Source: Pectobacterium sp. PL152
GTDB lineage: Bacteria; Pseudomonadota; Gammaproteobacteria; Enterobacterales; Enterobacteriaceae
Direction of reading: 5' to 3'
Assembly: GCA_021907015.1 (NCBI GenBank)
Contig: CP091064.1
Span: 744,001-808,000, forward strand
DNA: 64,000 bases
Position 1 is the first letter of the stretch, and every line of letters begins with the position of its first letter. The notes under the pieces were generated by a model that saw nothing but the letters and a program-made list of their open reading frames with translations, had not been told where the DNA came from and did not search any database. The translations under genes were made by a program, and so were the position numbers. Positions 43,985-54,946 of this stretch are shown one piece after another.

Positions 43985-44836
43985 CTAGTCCGCCAAAAAG
44001 AGCGGCCCCATCGTAGCCTGTGGCAAGGCAAAACGCGCCGGGTAATCCACCGCCACTAAATACAACCCTTCTGCTCTGGCCGTCGCTGCCGCCAGCGTAC
44101 GATCCTTGGCGGCCAGCAGCTCTGCAATCCACGACTCCGGGCGATTGCCACAACCGACTTCCATCAGGCTACCAACAATGTTGCGCACCATATGATGAAC
44201 GAACGCATTGGCCTTAATATCTACCACGATATAGTCACCGTGACGTGTAACCTTTAAATGATTTACATAGCGCCACGGCGTGCGCGACTGGCATTGCACT
44301 GCACGAAAAGAGGTGAAATCATTTTCCCCCAACAGGCACTGCCCGGCACGCTCCATCCGCTCCACATCCAGCGGATGATAAAAGTGCGTCATGCCATGTG
44401 AGAGCACCGCTGGGCGATAGCGGTGATTATAGATGACATAGCGGTAGCGACGTGCCGTGGCGCTAAAGCGCGCATGGAAATCCTCGTCCACCGTTTTCAC
44501 CCAGCGTACGGCGATATCTGGCGGTAAATTCGCATTCACGCCCATCGTCCAGGCCGCGTCTTTCCTGACGGCGTGCGTAGTAAAATGCACAACTTGCCCG
44601 GTACCGTGAACCCCAGCATCGGTTCGTCCGGCACAAAACACGTCTATCGGTTCATCCGCGACTTTGCTCAGCGCCTTTTCAAGACAGGCCTGCACGCTGG
44701 CAACTTCAGCCTGACGCTGCCAGCCATAATACTGGCTACCGTCATACTCAATACCCAACGCGATTTTCAGCGGGGCGCGTTCGTTTTCCGCAACGGCGTC
44801 GGCCTGAATCGCCTCCGTCTGAGTGGTTTCCGACAT
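43985..44836 (-). CDS. truA: tRNA pseudouridine(38-40) synthase TruA
   Basis: Modifies U38-U40 in the anticodon arm, 283 aa (E. coli 270; the extra residues are an N-terminal Gln/Ala/Glu-rich tail). The catalytic aspartate is Asp73 in [28 protein letters not shown] and [16 protein letters not shown] are conserved. The ATG overlaps the usg stop (TAATG), so the two are translationally coupled. Confidence 0.97.
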   Translation of the reverse strand: MSETTQTEAIQADAVAENERAPLKIALGIEYDGSQYYGWQRQAEVASVQACLEKALSKVADEPIDVFCAGRTDAGVHGTGQVVHFTTHAVRKDAAWTMGVNANLPPDIAVRWVKTVDEDFHARFSATARRYRYVIYNHRYRPAVLSHGMTHFYHPLDVERMERAGQCLLGENDFTSFRAVQCQSRTPWRYVNHLKVTRHGDYIVVDIKANAFVHHMVRNIVGSLMEVGCGNRPESWIAELLAAKDRTLAAATARAEGLYLVAVDYPARFALPQATMGPLFLAD

Positions 44837-45846
44837 TACCCAAGATACTCCTGCACCAGACGTTCCGCTGTTTCCACCGCCATCAGCGCACCGCCAAAGC
44901 GAGCATTATCAGCAACCGACCAGAACTGCAGCAGCTCAGGAATGCCGTAATCGTTACGCAGACAGCCTACGCTCAGTTGCCCATTGCCGGACGCATCGCC
45001 AACCTGCGTGGGGTAATCCTGCTCGTCGCTTACCTGAATATTCCCGGCGTTGAGTAATTCATCACGCGCTTCTTCCGCAGAAAGCGGACGCAGCGATTCG
45101 AGATGGACAACCTGCGCATGACCATAGAACACAGGAGACTGAATGCAGGTCACTGAAATCGGTAATCCTTCGTCCTGCAAGACCTTACGCACCTGCTCCA
45201 CCAGACGCCGTTCTTCACGCACGCTGCCAGCGTCATCCGGCAGTAAAGGCAACAGGTTGAACGCCAGTTGTTTCGGGAAAATCCCTTCTTCTGGCGGAAT
45301 ACCGTTCAGCAAACGGGCACTTTGCCCAGCCAGATCGTCTACCGCCGCTTTGCCGAAGGCAGAAACCGACAGCATATTGACGACATGCAGACGTGAAAGC
45401 CCTGCCGCATCGGTCAGCGGTTTAATCGCCGTCAGCAATTGACTGGTCAGGCTGTCTGCCACCGCAACAATGTTACGGTTACGATAATCTGCCAGCGTAT
45501 GCGTATTGACGCCCGGCACCACCAGCGGGACATCCGGCTCCAGCGCAAACAGACCGCTGCTGTCGATAACCAGACAACCCGCATCCCCGGCTTCTTCCGC
45601 ATAGCGGGCGCTGACATCCTGACCGGCGACAAAAAACGCCAACTGTGCCTGTGACCAGTCGAAATCCGCCACATCGGTGACCAGACAGGACTGGCCGTTA
45701 AAACGTATGGTTTCACCCGCGCTACGTTCGCTGGCCAGCGGATACAGTTCACCCACCGGGAATTCACGTTCCTGCAATAATTCCAGCAACGCCGTGCCTA
45801 CTGCGCCCGTTGCGCCCAGTAGAGCAATATTCCAGCCGTCAGACAT
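44836..45846 (-). CDS. usg: aspartate-semialdehyde dehydrogenase-like protein Usg
   Basis: Paralogue of Asd encoded between pdxB and truA, 336 aa (E. coli 337). The NADP-binding motif GATGAVG is at the N-terminus. Where true Asd has an Asn-Cys catalytic motif, this sequence has ADSLTSQL, so the nucleophilic cysteine appears to be missing and an Asd reaction is unlikely; function unknown. ATG at 45846 ([17 protein letters not shown]) follows a GGGAGA ribosome site. The open frame to 46008 is not conserved. Confidence 0.94.
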   Translation of the reverse strand: MSDGWNIALLGATGAVGTALLELLQEREFPVGELYPLASERSAGETIRFNGQSCLVTDVADFDWSQAQLAFFVAGQDVSARYAEEAGDAGCLVIDSSGLFALEPDVPLVVPGVNTHTLADYRNRNIVAVADSLTSQLLTAIKPLTDAAGLSRLHVVNMLSVSAFGKAAVDDLAGQSARLLNGIPPEEGIFPKQLAFNLLPLLPDDAGSVREERRLVEQVRKVLQDEGLPISVTCIQSPVFYGHAQVVHLESLRPLSAEEARDELLNAGNIQVSDEQDYPTQVGDASGNGQLSVGCLRNDYGIPELLQFWSVADNARFGGALMAVETAERLVQEYLG

Positions 45847-45959
45847 TTGGTTCTCTCCCAAATTTTGAATGAAACACAAATCACAAATGGAACCAACAGA
45901 CGATCGCGACGCCGCCTGTTGGTGCATGAATAAAAAAGTGATGCTCGCGAGAAACGCCG

Positions 45960-47095
45960 TTAGCGTGCGCCCCGCACTGACGCTGTAAATCCCAGCGCAT
46001 TCAGGCAATCTGCGCTGTCAGCATCGGCGCAGATAACATGGAGTGACGACCATTCGCGTCGTTCCTGATAATGTTTGCGCAGGCGATCGAATTCGCCTTC
46101 CTGATGCGCAACGTGGCGCAACAGTGCATCGTCCCGGCGCACATCATACACCAGATGCACCAGACGTTTTAGCAGCGCCTCATCCAGCGGTACGGTCAGA
46201 GTCACTTCGGCAAACTCTGGCTCAGGCAAAAGCGACGAAAGCGCCACCTGCTGAGGGGTTCCGATAAACTCGCTCCAGGCTTCAAAAACCTGCGTAGTGC
46301 CGCGCGCCTTCCCTTCCAGCGTATAACCGGCGATATGCGCCGTACCAATATCGACTCGCGCCAGCAGATCGGTTGATAACTCGGGCTCAGGCTCCCATAC
46401 ATCAAGAATGACGCTGAGTTTTTACCCCGCTGCAACGCCTCAAGCAGTGCAGCATTGTCCACCACCGGGCCGCGACAGGCATTAATCAAAATACGTCCGT
46501 CCGCAAACGCGTCCAGCACGTTGGCATCAACCAAATGATGGGTACGGTATGGGCCATCGAGATACAGCGGCGTGTGCAGCGTCAGAATGTCGGCATCGCG
46601 CACCAGCGTTTCTAGCGGCAGAAAATCGCCTGCATCACCGCGATCGGCACGCGGCGGATCGCACAGCAGTGTTTTCACGCCCCAGGCTTTCAGACGCGCA
46701 TCCAGGCGTCTGCCAACGTTTCCCACGCCGACAATCCCTACGGTTTTATCACGCAGTTGGAAGCCATCACGCTCGGCCAGCATCAACAAAGAAGAAAACA
46801 CGTACTCTACCACCGCAATGGCATTGCAGCCGGGCGCAGCAGAGAACGCGATACCGTTGTCGTTAAGCCAGATATCATCAACATGGTCGGTGCCAGCCGT
46901 CGCGCTGCCGACGAATTTTACCGCCGTACCAGACAGCAGATCCGCATTCACCTTCGTGACCGAACGCACCATCAGCGCATCGGCGTCTGCCAGCAGATCG
47001 CGCGGTAAAGGACGTCCCGGCACAGCCTGCACGTCACCCAGCCTGCTAAAAAGCTCGCGGGCATACGGCATATTCTCATCAACCAGAATCTTCAT
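45960..47095 (-). CDS. pdxB: erythronate-4-phosphate dehydrogenase PdxB (frameshifted)
   Basis: D-2-hydroxyacid dehydrogenase of the pyridoxal 5'-phosphate pathway. ATG at 47095 begins [16 protein letters not shown]; the NAD motif [16 protein letters not shown] is intact. At the T5 run 46419-46423 (AAAAA on the coding strand) the frame is lost. Adding one A gives [17 protein letters not shown] and continues through [20 protein letters not shown] to a stop at 45960. The repaired length is 378 aa, identical to E. coli PdxB. Confidence 0.93.
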
Positions 47096-47364
47096 TGTCT
47101 TCTCCGACATCGGTAGCCAGCCAAAAAAAAAGCGGGGAGATATTTTGCCACCGAATGATGTAGAAACCAAGGCAATTACGACGCAATGTCGTGCCGTTAT
47201 CAGCCCGCGTCAAGGAGAGCATTGCAAAGTAGTGGTCATAGCAAGCCAATCGCATACAAGGTTGATAGCCGTCACGTGGCTCTGCTATGTTGTTTGCCGT
47301 TGCGGCACTTGCCCTATTTTTATCTCCCAGACTGGCAACCGCTGCGTTTTCCGTCTGGTCTGTT

Positions 47365-48258
47365 ATGAGAAATCCAACGTTGAACGCCCTATTTCCCACC
47401 ATTGCCGTCCTGATCTGGTCAATTAATGTCATCGTTAACAAGCTCTCCGCGAGCGTCATTGACCCGGCCGCTATCTCATTTTATCGCTGGCTACTGGCAT
47501 TCCTCGTCATGACGCCGTTCATGCTGCCAACCCTGCGTCAGCATGCAACGGCCATTCGCCAACATGCCTGGAAGCTGCTGGTACTGGGGTTGCTCGGTAT
47601 GGTGCTATATCAAAGTCTGGCCTACTACGCAGCGCACTCGATCAGCGCCGTGATGATGGGCATTATGGGGTCGCTCATTCCACTCCTCACGGTCCTGCTT
47701 AGCATCCCTCTGCTACGCATCGCCCCCACATTAGGTGTGCTGCTCGGCAGCATTCTGTCGCTGGCAGGCATTATCTGGCTGATTGGAGAAGGACATCCAG
47801 AACAGATTCTGGCGCAGGGCATCGGCCCCGGTGAATTCATGATGTTTTGCGCGTCGTTGTCCTATGCCCTCTATGGCGTATTAACCAAACGCTGGAGCAT
47901 CCCGTTGCCCAACTGGGTATCGCTCTATGTGCAAATTGCCTTTGGCGTGGTGGTACTGATTCCAAATTTTCTGCTGACGGACAATGTGCAGCTTACTGCC
48001 CAAAACCTGCCGCTGGTGATTTTCGCTGGCATCATGGCCTCAATCATCGCACCTTTTCTTTGGATTCAGGGCGTTATGCGTCTGGGAGCCAGTAAAGCCG
48101 CCATCTTCATGAACCTGACGCCCATCTTTACAGCAATGATCGCGATTGGTTTTTTGCACGAGCCTTTGCATCATTATCATCTGATTGGCGGCGGCATCAC
48201 GCTACTCGGCGTTATCCTCGCCCAACGTCTGCGTACCCCGCTGGGGCGCACCTCATGA
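47365..48258 (+). CDS. DMT-superfamily (EamA) transporter
   Basis: Inner-membrane drug/metabolite transporter of about 297 aa with roughly ten helices in two EamA repeats (IAVLIWSINVIVNKLSAS and GPGEFMMFCASLSYALYGVL). LGASKAAIFMNLTPIFTAMI is the typical C-terminal signature. The substrate cannot be told; relatives export amino acids or metabolites. ATG at 47365 (MRNPTLNALFPT) fits the family but has no strong ribosome site; an in-frame ATG at 47287 is the alternative. It lies divergent to pdxB, where E. coli K-12 has no such gene. Confidence 0.85.
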   Translation: MRNPTLNALFPTIAVLIWSINVIVNKLSASVIDPAAISFYRWLLAFLVMTPFMLPTLRQHATAIRQHAWKLLVLGLLGMVLYQSLAYYAAHSISAVMMGIMGSLIPLLTVLLSIPLLRIAPTLGVLLGSILSLAGIIWLIGEGHPEQILAQGIGPGEFMMFCASLSYALYGVLTKRWSIPLPNWVSLYVQIAFGVVVLIPNFLLTDNVQLTAQNLPLVIFAGIMASIIAPFLWIQGVMRLGASKAAIFMNLTPIFTAMIAIGFLHEPLHHYHLIGGGITLLGVILAQRLRTPLGRTS

Positions 48259-48362
48259 GACCCGCCTGATATTCGTGCCGTTTTCAGCGACGCATGACTA
48301 TCGGCCGTCACGGGAGATTGCTATGATTCATCTCAATCATGACGGCAGTGAGGATAATCGAT

Positions 48363-49615
48363 ATGCAACCTGTAAGTGGCCCAGGTGCCCCACTGCCCGG
48401 CGAACGTCCGGTTACGCCGACAACCACATCCTCGGCCTCATCCGCCTCGAACACCACGGGTTCAGCTAACGGCGATCGGCCGCTCACGCTGGCGCAGCGC
48501 ACCACACTGGAAAATCTGGTGCTTAAAGTTGCTGCACTGACAACATCAAAGGCCGCGGAAGTCTGGACAACGGTAAAACAGGGGTTAGGTTTGGCAGAAA
48601 ATAGCGAACTGCAATCCCGCCACTACCAGCCTGCCGAGCAGATACTCCAGACACGTTTAACACAGGCACAAGATAGCGGCGGGCGTCAGCAACTGCTTCA
48701 GCGCCTGACGGAGATGCTGTCTCAGGGAAATAATCGTCAGGCAGTCAGCGATTTCATCCAGCAACGGTTCGGCAGCACCACGCTAAGCGCATTGAATAAA
48801 ACGCAGCTACAGCAGGTTGTGACGCTGCTGCAAAATGGGCAAATCCCGCAGTCAACGGCACCGGCCAGCGCGACGCAAACCGCTCAGGCTGCCAACTCGC
48901 CCGATCGTCCCCTCAATCCTGCTGAACAGCGCGGCCTGAATCAGTTAGTCACCCGATTGGCGACCATGACAGGGGAACAGCCTGCAAGAGTGCTGAGTAA
49001 TCTGATGATGATGCAGAATCTTAACGCGGGCGACGCCATCCCGTTAAAACACCTGCCGTTGCTCACGCAGTTCCTGCAAGCGCAGGTTGAGCTGCAACAA
49101 ACACAAACGCTGCTACGCGCCACCTCACCGGTATCGCAGGGGACACCGACAAATTCGGGAACCGCAGGCGCAGCACCAGAACCGCTGACTGCCAACACGG
49201 CTAATACGACAAACGCGAATCAGTCATCTACAGCGAACGTATCATCACAGCCGCTACCGACACAGAACGCGCTGCTTTCCCGAACCTCGCCCCGTTGCAG
49301 GCTTTGCTACAGCAGCCCATGAGCGCGCAGGAACAGCACCTATTGATGGATTACACGCAGAATCGCTTCAATATCGGCTTACAAACGCCGCTGACGCCGA
49401 TGCAGGTCAGCGATCTGCTGACCTTCCTGTTCACACAGCGTATTCAGCGTGCGCAGGAAACGGATTGGACTACGACATCACAGCTGCTGCATCCGCTGTT
49501 TAACCCTCTGATCGCCTCACTGCCGCTCAGTTGGCAATCCCTGTTCCATAAGCCGATGTTTCTGGTGATTGTCAGCACCTGCGTGGCTGCATTTCTGCTC
49601 TGGGTTCTGATCTAA
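48363..49615 (+). CDS. flk: flagella biosynthesis regulator Flk (frameshifted)
   Basis: Membrane-anchored regulator that senses P- and L-ring assembly and prevents early FlgM export. N-terminal Thr/Ser-rich segment, then helical repeats beginning at RPLTLAQRTTLENLVLKVAA. A low-complexity Ala/Thr/Asn linker follows, then a conserved C-terminal part ending in a single membrane helix. Adding a T at 49276-49278 (TTT to TTTT) changes LLSRTSP into LLFPNLAPLQALLQQP and joins both halves: 417 aa, longer than E. coli (331) mainly through the linker. ATG at 48363 has AGGA about 8 nt upstream. Confidence 0.88.
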
Positions 49616-49677
49616 CCGCCAAGCACGTTAAAGGCAGGCTGATCGCTCATCACTCTCTCAACAAAATCATCGCCAAC

Positions 49678-49717
49678 AAAAAACCCCGCGGCTTGCGCCA
49701 GCGGGGTTTTATTTATT
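49678..49717. terminator. bidirectional terminator between flk and fabB
   Basis: Inverted repeat AAACCCCGC (49681-49689) / GCGGGGTTT (49701-49709). It has a T-rich tract on the plus side (TTTTATTTATTT) and an A run giving T residues on the minus side. It serves the convergent genes flk and fabB. Confidence 0.9.
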
Positions 49718-49743
49718 TGAGATAATGCCGAAGAATAATTCGG

Positions 49744-50961
49744 TTATTTATCGAGCTTTCTCATGACCAGCGTCGCATTGGTGCCGCCGAAACCGAAGCT
49801 GTTAGACATCACCGTGGTCAGTTTACGTTCCGTCGGCGTAGTCACGATGTTCAGGCCGGCAGCCTGCTCATCCAGATTTTCCACGTTAATGCTTGGTGCA
49901 ACAAAGCCGTGTTCCAGCATCAGCAACGAGTAAATGGCTTCCTGAACGCCAGCGGCACCCAAAGAGTGACCGGTCATCGCTTTCGTCGCGGAGATCGCCG
50001 GCGAGTTGTCGCCAAACACTTCACGAATTGCGCCCAGCTCCTTCACATCGCCAACCGGCGTAGAGGTACCGTGAGAGTTCAGGTAATCAATTGGCGTATC
50101 GACACCGTGCATCGCCATCTTCATACAGCGAACGGCACCTTCACCCGATGGGGCAACCATATCTGCACCGTCAGACGTCGCGCCGTAGCCGACGATTTCT
50201 GCGTAGATATGCGCGCCGCGCGCCAGCGCGTGTTCCAGCTCTTCGACAACAACCATACCGCCGCCGCCTGCAATCACGAAACCATCGCGATCGGCATCAT
50301 AGGTGCGGGAGGCTTTTTCTGGTGTTTCATTGTATTTGGTCGACAGTGCGCCCATCGCGTCGAATTCACAGGCCAGTTCCCAGCACAGCTCTTCAGCACC
50401 GCCAGCGAATACGATGTCCTGTTTGCCCATCTGGATTTGCTCAACCGCATTACCGATACAGTGCGCAGAAGTCGCACAGGCAGAGCTGATGGAGTAGTTC
50501 ACGCCGTGGATTTTGAACGGCGTTGCCAGACAGGCAGATACCGCTGAACCCATGGACTTGGTCACGACATAAGGGCCAACGGCTTTTAGGCCACGCGGGC
50601 TACGCATCGCGTCAGCACCAAACACCTGGTAGCGTGCAGAGCCGCCGGAACCGGCAATCAGACCAACGCGTGGGTTATTCTGATAGACCTCATTGGACAG
50701 CCCGGAATCCTGAATCGCCTGCTCCATGGATAAGTAGGCATAAATCGATGCATCACTCATAAAACGCACAATTTTGCGATCGATGAGGCCAGTGGTGTCC
50801 AGTTTGACATTCCCCCAGACGTGACTACGCATACCGGAATCTTTCAGCTCTTGAGAGAAAGTAATACCCGAGCGGCCTTCCCGCAATGATGCCAGAACTT
50901 CCTGCTGGTTATTACCGATGCTTGATACGATCCCCAGGCCAGTAATCACTGCACGTTTCAT
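49744..50961 (-). CDS. fabB: beta-ketoacyl-ACP synthase I
   Basis: Condensing enzyme for fatty-acid elongation, essential for unsaturated fatty acids, 405 aa (E. coli 406). The active-site cysteine is Cys162 in [14 protein letters not shown]. The two catalytic histidines lie in [11 protein letters not shown] and [12 protein letters not shown]. It is transcribed alone, divergent from mnmC, with a FabR-like operator upstream. Confidence 0.98.
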   Translation of the reverse strand: MKRAVITGLGIVSSIGNNQQEVLASLREGRSGITFSQELKDSGMRSHVWGNVKLDTTGLIDRKIVRFMSDASIYAYLSMEQAIQDSGLSNEVYQNNPRVGLIAGSGGSARYQVFGADAMRSPRGLKAVGPYVVTKSMGSAVSACLATPFKIHGVNYSISSACATSAHCIGNAVEQIQMGKQDIVFAGGAEELCWELACEFDAMGALSTKYNETPEKASRTYDADRDGFVIAGGGGMVVVEELEHALARGAHIYAEIVGYGATSDGADMVAPSGEGAVRCMKMAMHGVDTPIDYLNSHGTSTPVGDVKELGAIREVFGDNSPAISATKAMTGHSLGAAGVQEAIYSLLMLEHGFVAPSINVENLDEQAAGLNIVTTPTERKLTTVMSNSFGFGGTNATLVMRKLDK

Positions 50962-51011
50962 TTAATACCTCTTCTTCCACTTATAGAGTTTGGGATTTCG
51001 CTTCGCACTTT

Positions 51012-51046
51012 AGCGTACAGTTGTAAGCTGAACAAGTCCGATCAGC
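51012..51046 (-). promoter_or_regulatory. FabR-like operator (and possible FadR site) in the fabB promoter
   Basis: AGCGTACA-GT-TGTAAGCT (51012-51029) is an interrupted palindrome with half-sites AGCGTACA and AGCTTACA, close to the FabR (YijC) boxes of fabA and fabB. Immediately next to it, AACAAGTCCGATCAGCC (51030-51046) loosely resembles a FadR site, a weaker call. It lies 50-85 nt from the fabB ATG, in keeping with repression by FabR and activation by FadR in E. coli. Confidence 0.55.
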
Positions 51047-51133
51047 CGAACTATCGCGAAATTATTGCTAAATTTGCGCCACGATATTCCGCTCGTTAAA
51101 ATCTCGCCATCACTTGAATAATGAGCTTTTGTC

Positions 51134-53158
51134 GTGACGAACCTTCCCATCCAACATGCGTCGTTAAGTTGGAACGCTCAGGGTACACCTGTATCGCAAC
51201 AGTTTGATGACGTCTATTTTTCGAATCAGGATGGGTTGGCTGAAACCCGTTATGTGTTTTTAAAGGGCAATCAGTTTCCTGAGCGTTTTGCCACGCATCC
51301 GCGCACGGCCTGCGTAGTAGCAGAAACCGGCTTTGGCACGGGCCTGAATTTTCTTACGTTGTGGCAAGCCTTTGCCGGCTTCCGTCAACAGCAGCCACAG
51401 GCAACATTGCGCCACCTGCATTTCATCAGCTTCGAAAAATTCCCTCTACGCCAGCACGATTTGGCTGCCGCACACGCCCAGTGGCCGGAGCTGGCAGCAT
51501 TCGCCGATGAACTGCGTGAGCAATGGCCGCTCCCGCTGCCGGGTTGCCACCGTTTGATACTGGCACAGGGGCTATCACGCTCGATTTGTGGTTCGGTGAC
51601 GTCAATACTTTATTACCTGAGCTGGATGACACCCAGAATCATCAGGTCGATGCCTGGTTTCTGGACGGCTTCGCACCGTCCAAGAATCCGGATATGTGGA
51701 CAGATAACCTGTTTCAGGCGATGGCTCGTTTGTGCCGTAAAGAAGGCACATTTGCCACCTTTACCGCTGCGGGCTTTGTACGTCGAGGTCTGCAACAGGC
51801 AGGATTTCAGGTCAGCAAAATCAAAGGATTCGGGCAGAAACGCGAGATGCTGAGCGGCATCCTTCCCGACACGCTTCCCGCTATTTCGCCCACACCGTGG
51901 TATGCGCGTCCTACGGCCAGTACGACTGACGATATTGCGATTATCGGCGGCGGTATCGCCAGCGTGCTCACCGCACTGGCGCTGCAACGGCGTGGGGCAA
52001 ACGTCACGCTCTACTGTGCGGAAGCCCAGCCTGCCACGGGCGCTTCCGGTAATCGTCAGGGAGCGCTGTATCCTCTGCTGAATAACCGGCACGATGCGGT
52101 ATCCCGCTTTTTCTCCCTTGCTTTTGACTTTGCCCGCCGCAGCTATACGGCACTGGCGCAGCAGGGTCTGGCATTTGAACACCAGTGGTGTGGCGTCAGC
52201 CAGCTTGCCTGGGATGAAAAAGCGCGCGTAAGATCGAGCAGATTCAGCAAGGAGAGTGGCCGGAAGGGCTGGTCGTTAGTGTGGATGCGCAACAGTTGGA
52301 AAAGCAAAGCGGCCTGAATCCCGGCGTAAACGGCATCACCTACCCCGACGGCGGCTGGCTGTGTCCGGCGGAGCTGACGGCTTCTGCGCTGAAGCTGGCA
52401 GAGCAAAACGGCCTGTCGGTACAGATGAGTACCACCGTTTCCACACTGGAGAAAACGGACGACGGCTGGGCACTCACCCTCAGTACCGGCCAGCGGGTAC
52501 ATCATGCAGTCGTGGTACTGGCAAACGGTTATCACATTACCGACTGGCCGCAGACATCCCATTTGCCCGCCTACGCCGTGCGCGGACAGGTCAGCCATAT
52601 TCCCACTAACCCCGTGTTGGGGCAGCTTAAACAGGTTCTGTGCTACGACGGCTATCTGACACCGGTCAGCCCGCGCCATCAAACGCACTGTATCGGGGCA
52701 AGCTATGTACGGGGAGAAACCCGCTGCGATTATCGGGAAGAAGAGCAGCAAGAGAACCGCCAACGGCTGCTGAATTGCTTGCCTGACGCAGAGTGGGTCA
52801 AGACGATCGATGTCAGCGATGCGCAAGCGCGTCAGGGGTCCGCAGTGCGCTGCGCGATCATCTGCCGCTATTAGGAGCTGTGCCGGACTATGAACAAACG
52901 CTGGCAGAGTATGAAGAACGATTGCATCCCCAACACCGCGCCGACACGGTACCCAGCGCACCCTACTGGCAGGATCTGTTTATCATCGGTGCGTTAGGTT
53001 CACGCGGGCTGTGCTCTGCTCCACTCACAGCCGAAGTCCTGGCCTCACAGATATATGGTGAACCGCTACCGCTGGATCGCGATACGCTCGCCGCGCTCAA
53101 TCCGAATCGTTTCTGGATAAGAAAACTACTGAAAGGCAAACCCGTAACTCAGGATTAA
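51134..53158 (+). CDS. mnmC: bifunctional tRNA mnm5s2U biosynthesis protein MnmC (three frameshifts)
   Basis: Final two steps of mnm5s2U34 formation. The N-terminal SAM-dependent methyltransferase (MnmC2; [27 protein letters not shown]) is fused to a C-terminal FAD-dependent oxidase (MnmC1; [35 protein letters not shown]). The frame is broken three times: GGGG 51568-51571 (add G, gives [11 protein letters not shown]), AA 52230-52231 (add A, gives RVKIEQIQQ) and GGGG 52835-52838 (add G, gives [13 protein letters not shown]). The repaired protein is 675 aa (E. coli 668), with no residues missing. Confidence 0.9.
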
Positions 53159-53171
53159 TAAGGAAGAAGAT

Positions 53172-53195
53172 GTGCTGGCTTGACTAAGCCAGCAC
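53172..53195. terminator. stem-loop between convergent mnmC and yfcL
   Basis: Perfect 10-bp inverted repeat GTGCTGGCTT / AAGCCAGCAC with a GACT loop, 13 nt past the mnmC stop. No T run on either side, so termination strength is uncertain. Confidence 0.5.
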
Positions 53196-53224
53196 TGATG
53201 GCTTAACGATGAGCACTGATGAAA

Positions 53225-53509
53225 TCAGTGTGTACTGTTCTGTGCCTGCTGGAACAATCGTTCCCACATTCCGTTGACCAGTACCTGATCCGGCGGTGAC
53301 AGTTCACCGTTTTTGATGGCGTTATTAATACTGTCGCTAACGCGCATGTGCAGAGCTTCAAGCGTGTTTTCCCCGTTTTCTTCCGCTTCTGCCACCGACA
53401 CCGTCAGATGACCGCGCAAATAGCCACCGGCAAACAGTTCATCGTCGCTGGCATGCTCTACCATGTCATCAATCAGCGCCAGAATGCGCGTTTCAAATTC
53501 TGCGATCAT
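53225..53509 (-). CDS. yfcL: conserved protein YfcL
   Basis: Small acidic cytoplasmic protein, 94 aa (E. coli 92), YfcL family, of unknown function. Recognisable by [31 protein letters not shown]. Last gene of the prmB-aroC-mepA-yfcA-epmC-yfcL series, in the same order as E. coli; 34 nt from epmC. Confidence 0.93.
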   Translation of the reverse strand: MIAEFETRILALIDDMVEHASDDELFAGGYLRGHLTVSVAEAEENGENTLEALHMRVSDSINNAIKNGELSPPDQVLVNGMWERLFQQAQNSTH

Positions 53510-53543
53510 TTCTTATCCTCAAATTTTTTGCAGTTCCCGCTCA

Positions 53544-54088
53544 TCACAGATCGGCTGGATACGGGAAGCTCGCCGCCGTCAGCGGAGGCGTATTGTAAAA
53601 CGATTGCAACGCACGAATAAAGCTCGCTGGACGCGCTGGAATCCCCTCTTCCATATACTGCATCACCTGCGCATGCACACGCCGTTGGAAATCAATGCGA
53701 TCTGGCTCGCAATCGCCGTTCAGGTTGTCACAGCTGACGTTAAAAGGAAAACCGGCCGCAACACAGAACAGCCAGTCGAAGGCCTGGGGTTTGATCTCCA
53801 CCACCTCGAACTGGCTTTGCGTCGCCGCATCGCGGCCATCCGGCAGTACCAGTAGCCGAAATCAACCTGCAAGCGCCGCTGGGCGCCGGCAATACACCAG
53901 TGGGAAATCTCGTGCAGCGCGCTGGCATAAAAACCATGCGCAAACACAATCCGGTGATACGGAATGTCATCATCCGCTGGCAAATAAATCGGCTCATCGT
54001 CGCCTTTTACCAGACGGGTATTGTATTCATCGCCAAAGCAATCATTAAAAATATCAATCAGTTGCTGATAATGGTGCGTCGTTGTCAT
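53544..54088 (-). CDS. epmC: elongation factor P hydroxylase EpmC (YfcM, frameshifted)
   Basis: Hydroxylates the beta-lysylated lysine of EF-P, after EpmA and EpmB. ATG at 54088 begins MTTTHHYQQLIDIFNDCFG. The HExxH-like segment ALHEISHWCIAG and DFGYWYC precede the break. Adding one C at about 53842 (TGCCGG to TGCCCGG on the coding strand) restores YWYCPDGRDAATQSQFEVVE and joins the second half. Repaired length is 181 aa (E. coli 182). Confidence 0.9.
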
Positions 54089-54116
54089 GTTATCTGTTGT
54101 TATCATAAAATTGTTA

Positions 54117-54915
54117 TCATAAAAACTGTCCCAGCCAGACAGCAATTTCGTGCCCGTGGCTGTCATAAATCAGCTTGCCGCTCATGGTGGCGGAAACCAG
54201 CACCAGCATAGGACGAATCAGTTTTTGCCCTTTCGTCATCACCATTCTAGCGCCCAGCCGCGCGCCGAGGATCTGCCCAATCAGCATGACACCACCGACC
54301 ACCCAGACCACCTGACCGCCGAGAATGAAGAACAGCAGTCCACCGAAATTAGAGGTAAAGTTCAGGATTTTGGCATTCGCCGTCGCTTTTGCCAGATTGA
54401 AGCCATACAGGGTGACAAACGCTAACGCATAAAACGACCCCGCGCCGGGGCCAAAGAAACCGTCATAAAAACCGACGCAGCCGCCTGCCAGAATCGCAAA
54501 CGGCAGTGGCGACAGGCGACGCTGCCGATCTTCATCACCGACTTTTGGCGTTAATAAAAGTAGAGGCCGATGCCAATGATCAGCACCGGCAGCAGCTGGC
54601 GCAGAAAATCGGCGTGAATTTGCTGGATCAGCCAGGCACCAAAGGTCGAACCGACAAACGTCAGCGCAATCGCCAGTTTCTGCTCGCCCAGATTCACCGC
54701 ACGACGGCGGATGAAATAGAGGCTGGCGGAAAAGGATCCACCGACGGCCTGAAGTTTATTCGTTGCCAGCGCCTGCGCGGGGATAGGCCCGCCGCCAGCA
54801 GGGCCGGGATCGTCAATAAACCGCCGCCGCCCGCAATCGAATCAATAAATCCAGCCAACGCCCCGACAAAAAACAGCACGGCCAGCGTTTCTGGCCCAAG
54901 AACTAACCAGTCCAT
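54117..54915 (-). CDS. yfcA: TSUP-family membrane transporter YfcA (two frameshifts)
   Basis: Sulfite exporter TauE/SafE-type membrane protein, probably eight helices; substrate unknown. Starts MDWLVLGPETLAVLFFVGAL with the motif GFIDSIAGGGGLLTIPALL. Break one at 54779-54782 (add C on the coding strand, restoring SPAQALATNKLQAVGG). Break two at the A4 run 54556-54559 (add T, restoring LYFLLTPKVGDEDRQRR). The remainder, GGCVGFYDGFFGPGAGSFYA, is intact to the stop at 54117. Repaired length is 266 aa (E. coli 269). Confidence 0.9.
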
Positions 54916-54946
54916 AATTATTTTTATCTCGCGACATAGTTATCCG

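Noticed and set aside
46419-46423. Programmed -1 ribosomal frameshift at the A run in pdxB and similar runs in mepA
   Set aside because: The breaks also occur in short G, C and T runs of 2-5 bases in housekeeping genes that are not frameshifted elsewhere, and no slippery heptamer with a downstream structure is evident. Sequence error explains all of them.
51134-53158. mnmC, mepA, yfcA and the fimbrial genes as true pseudogenes
   Set aside because: No stop codons, deletions or missing residues apart from single absent bases; the repaired proteins are full length with all motifs.
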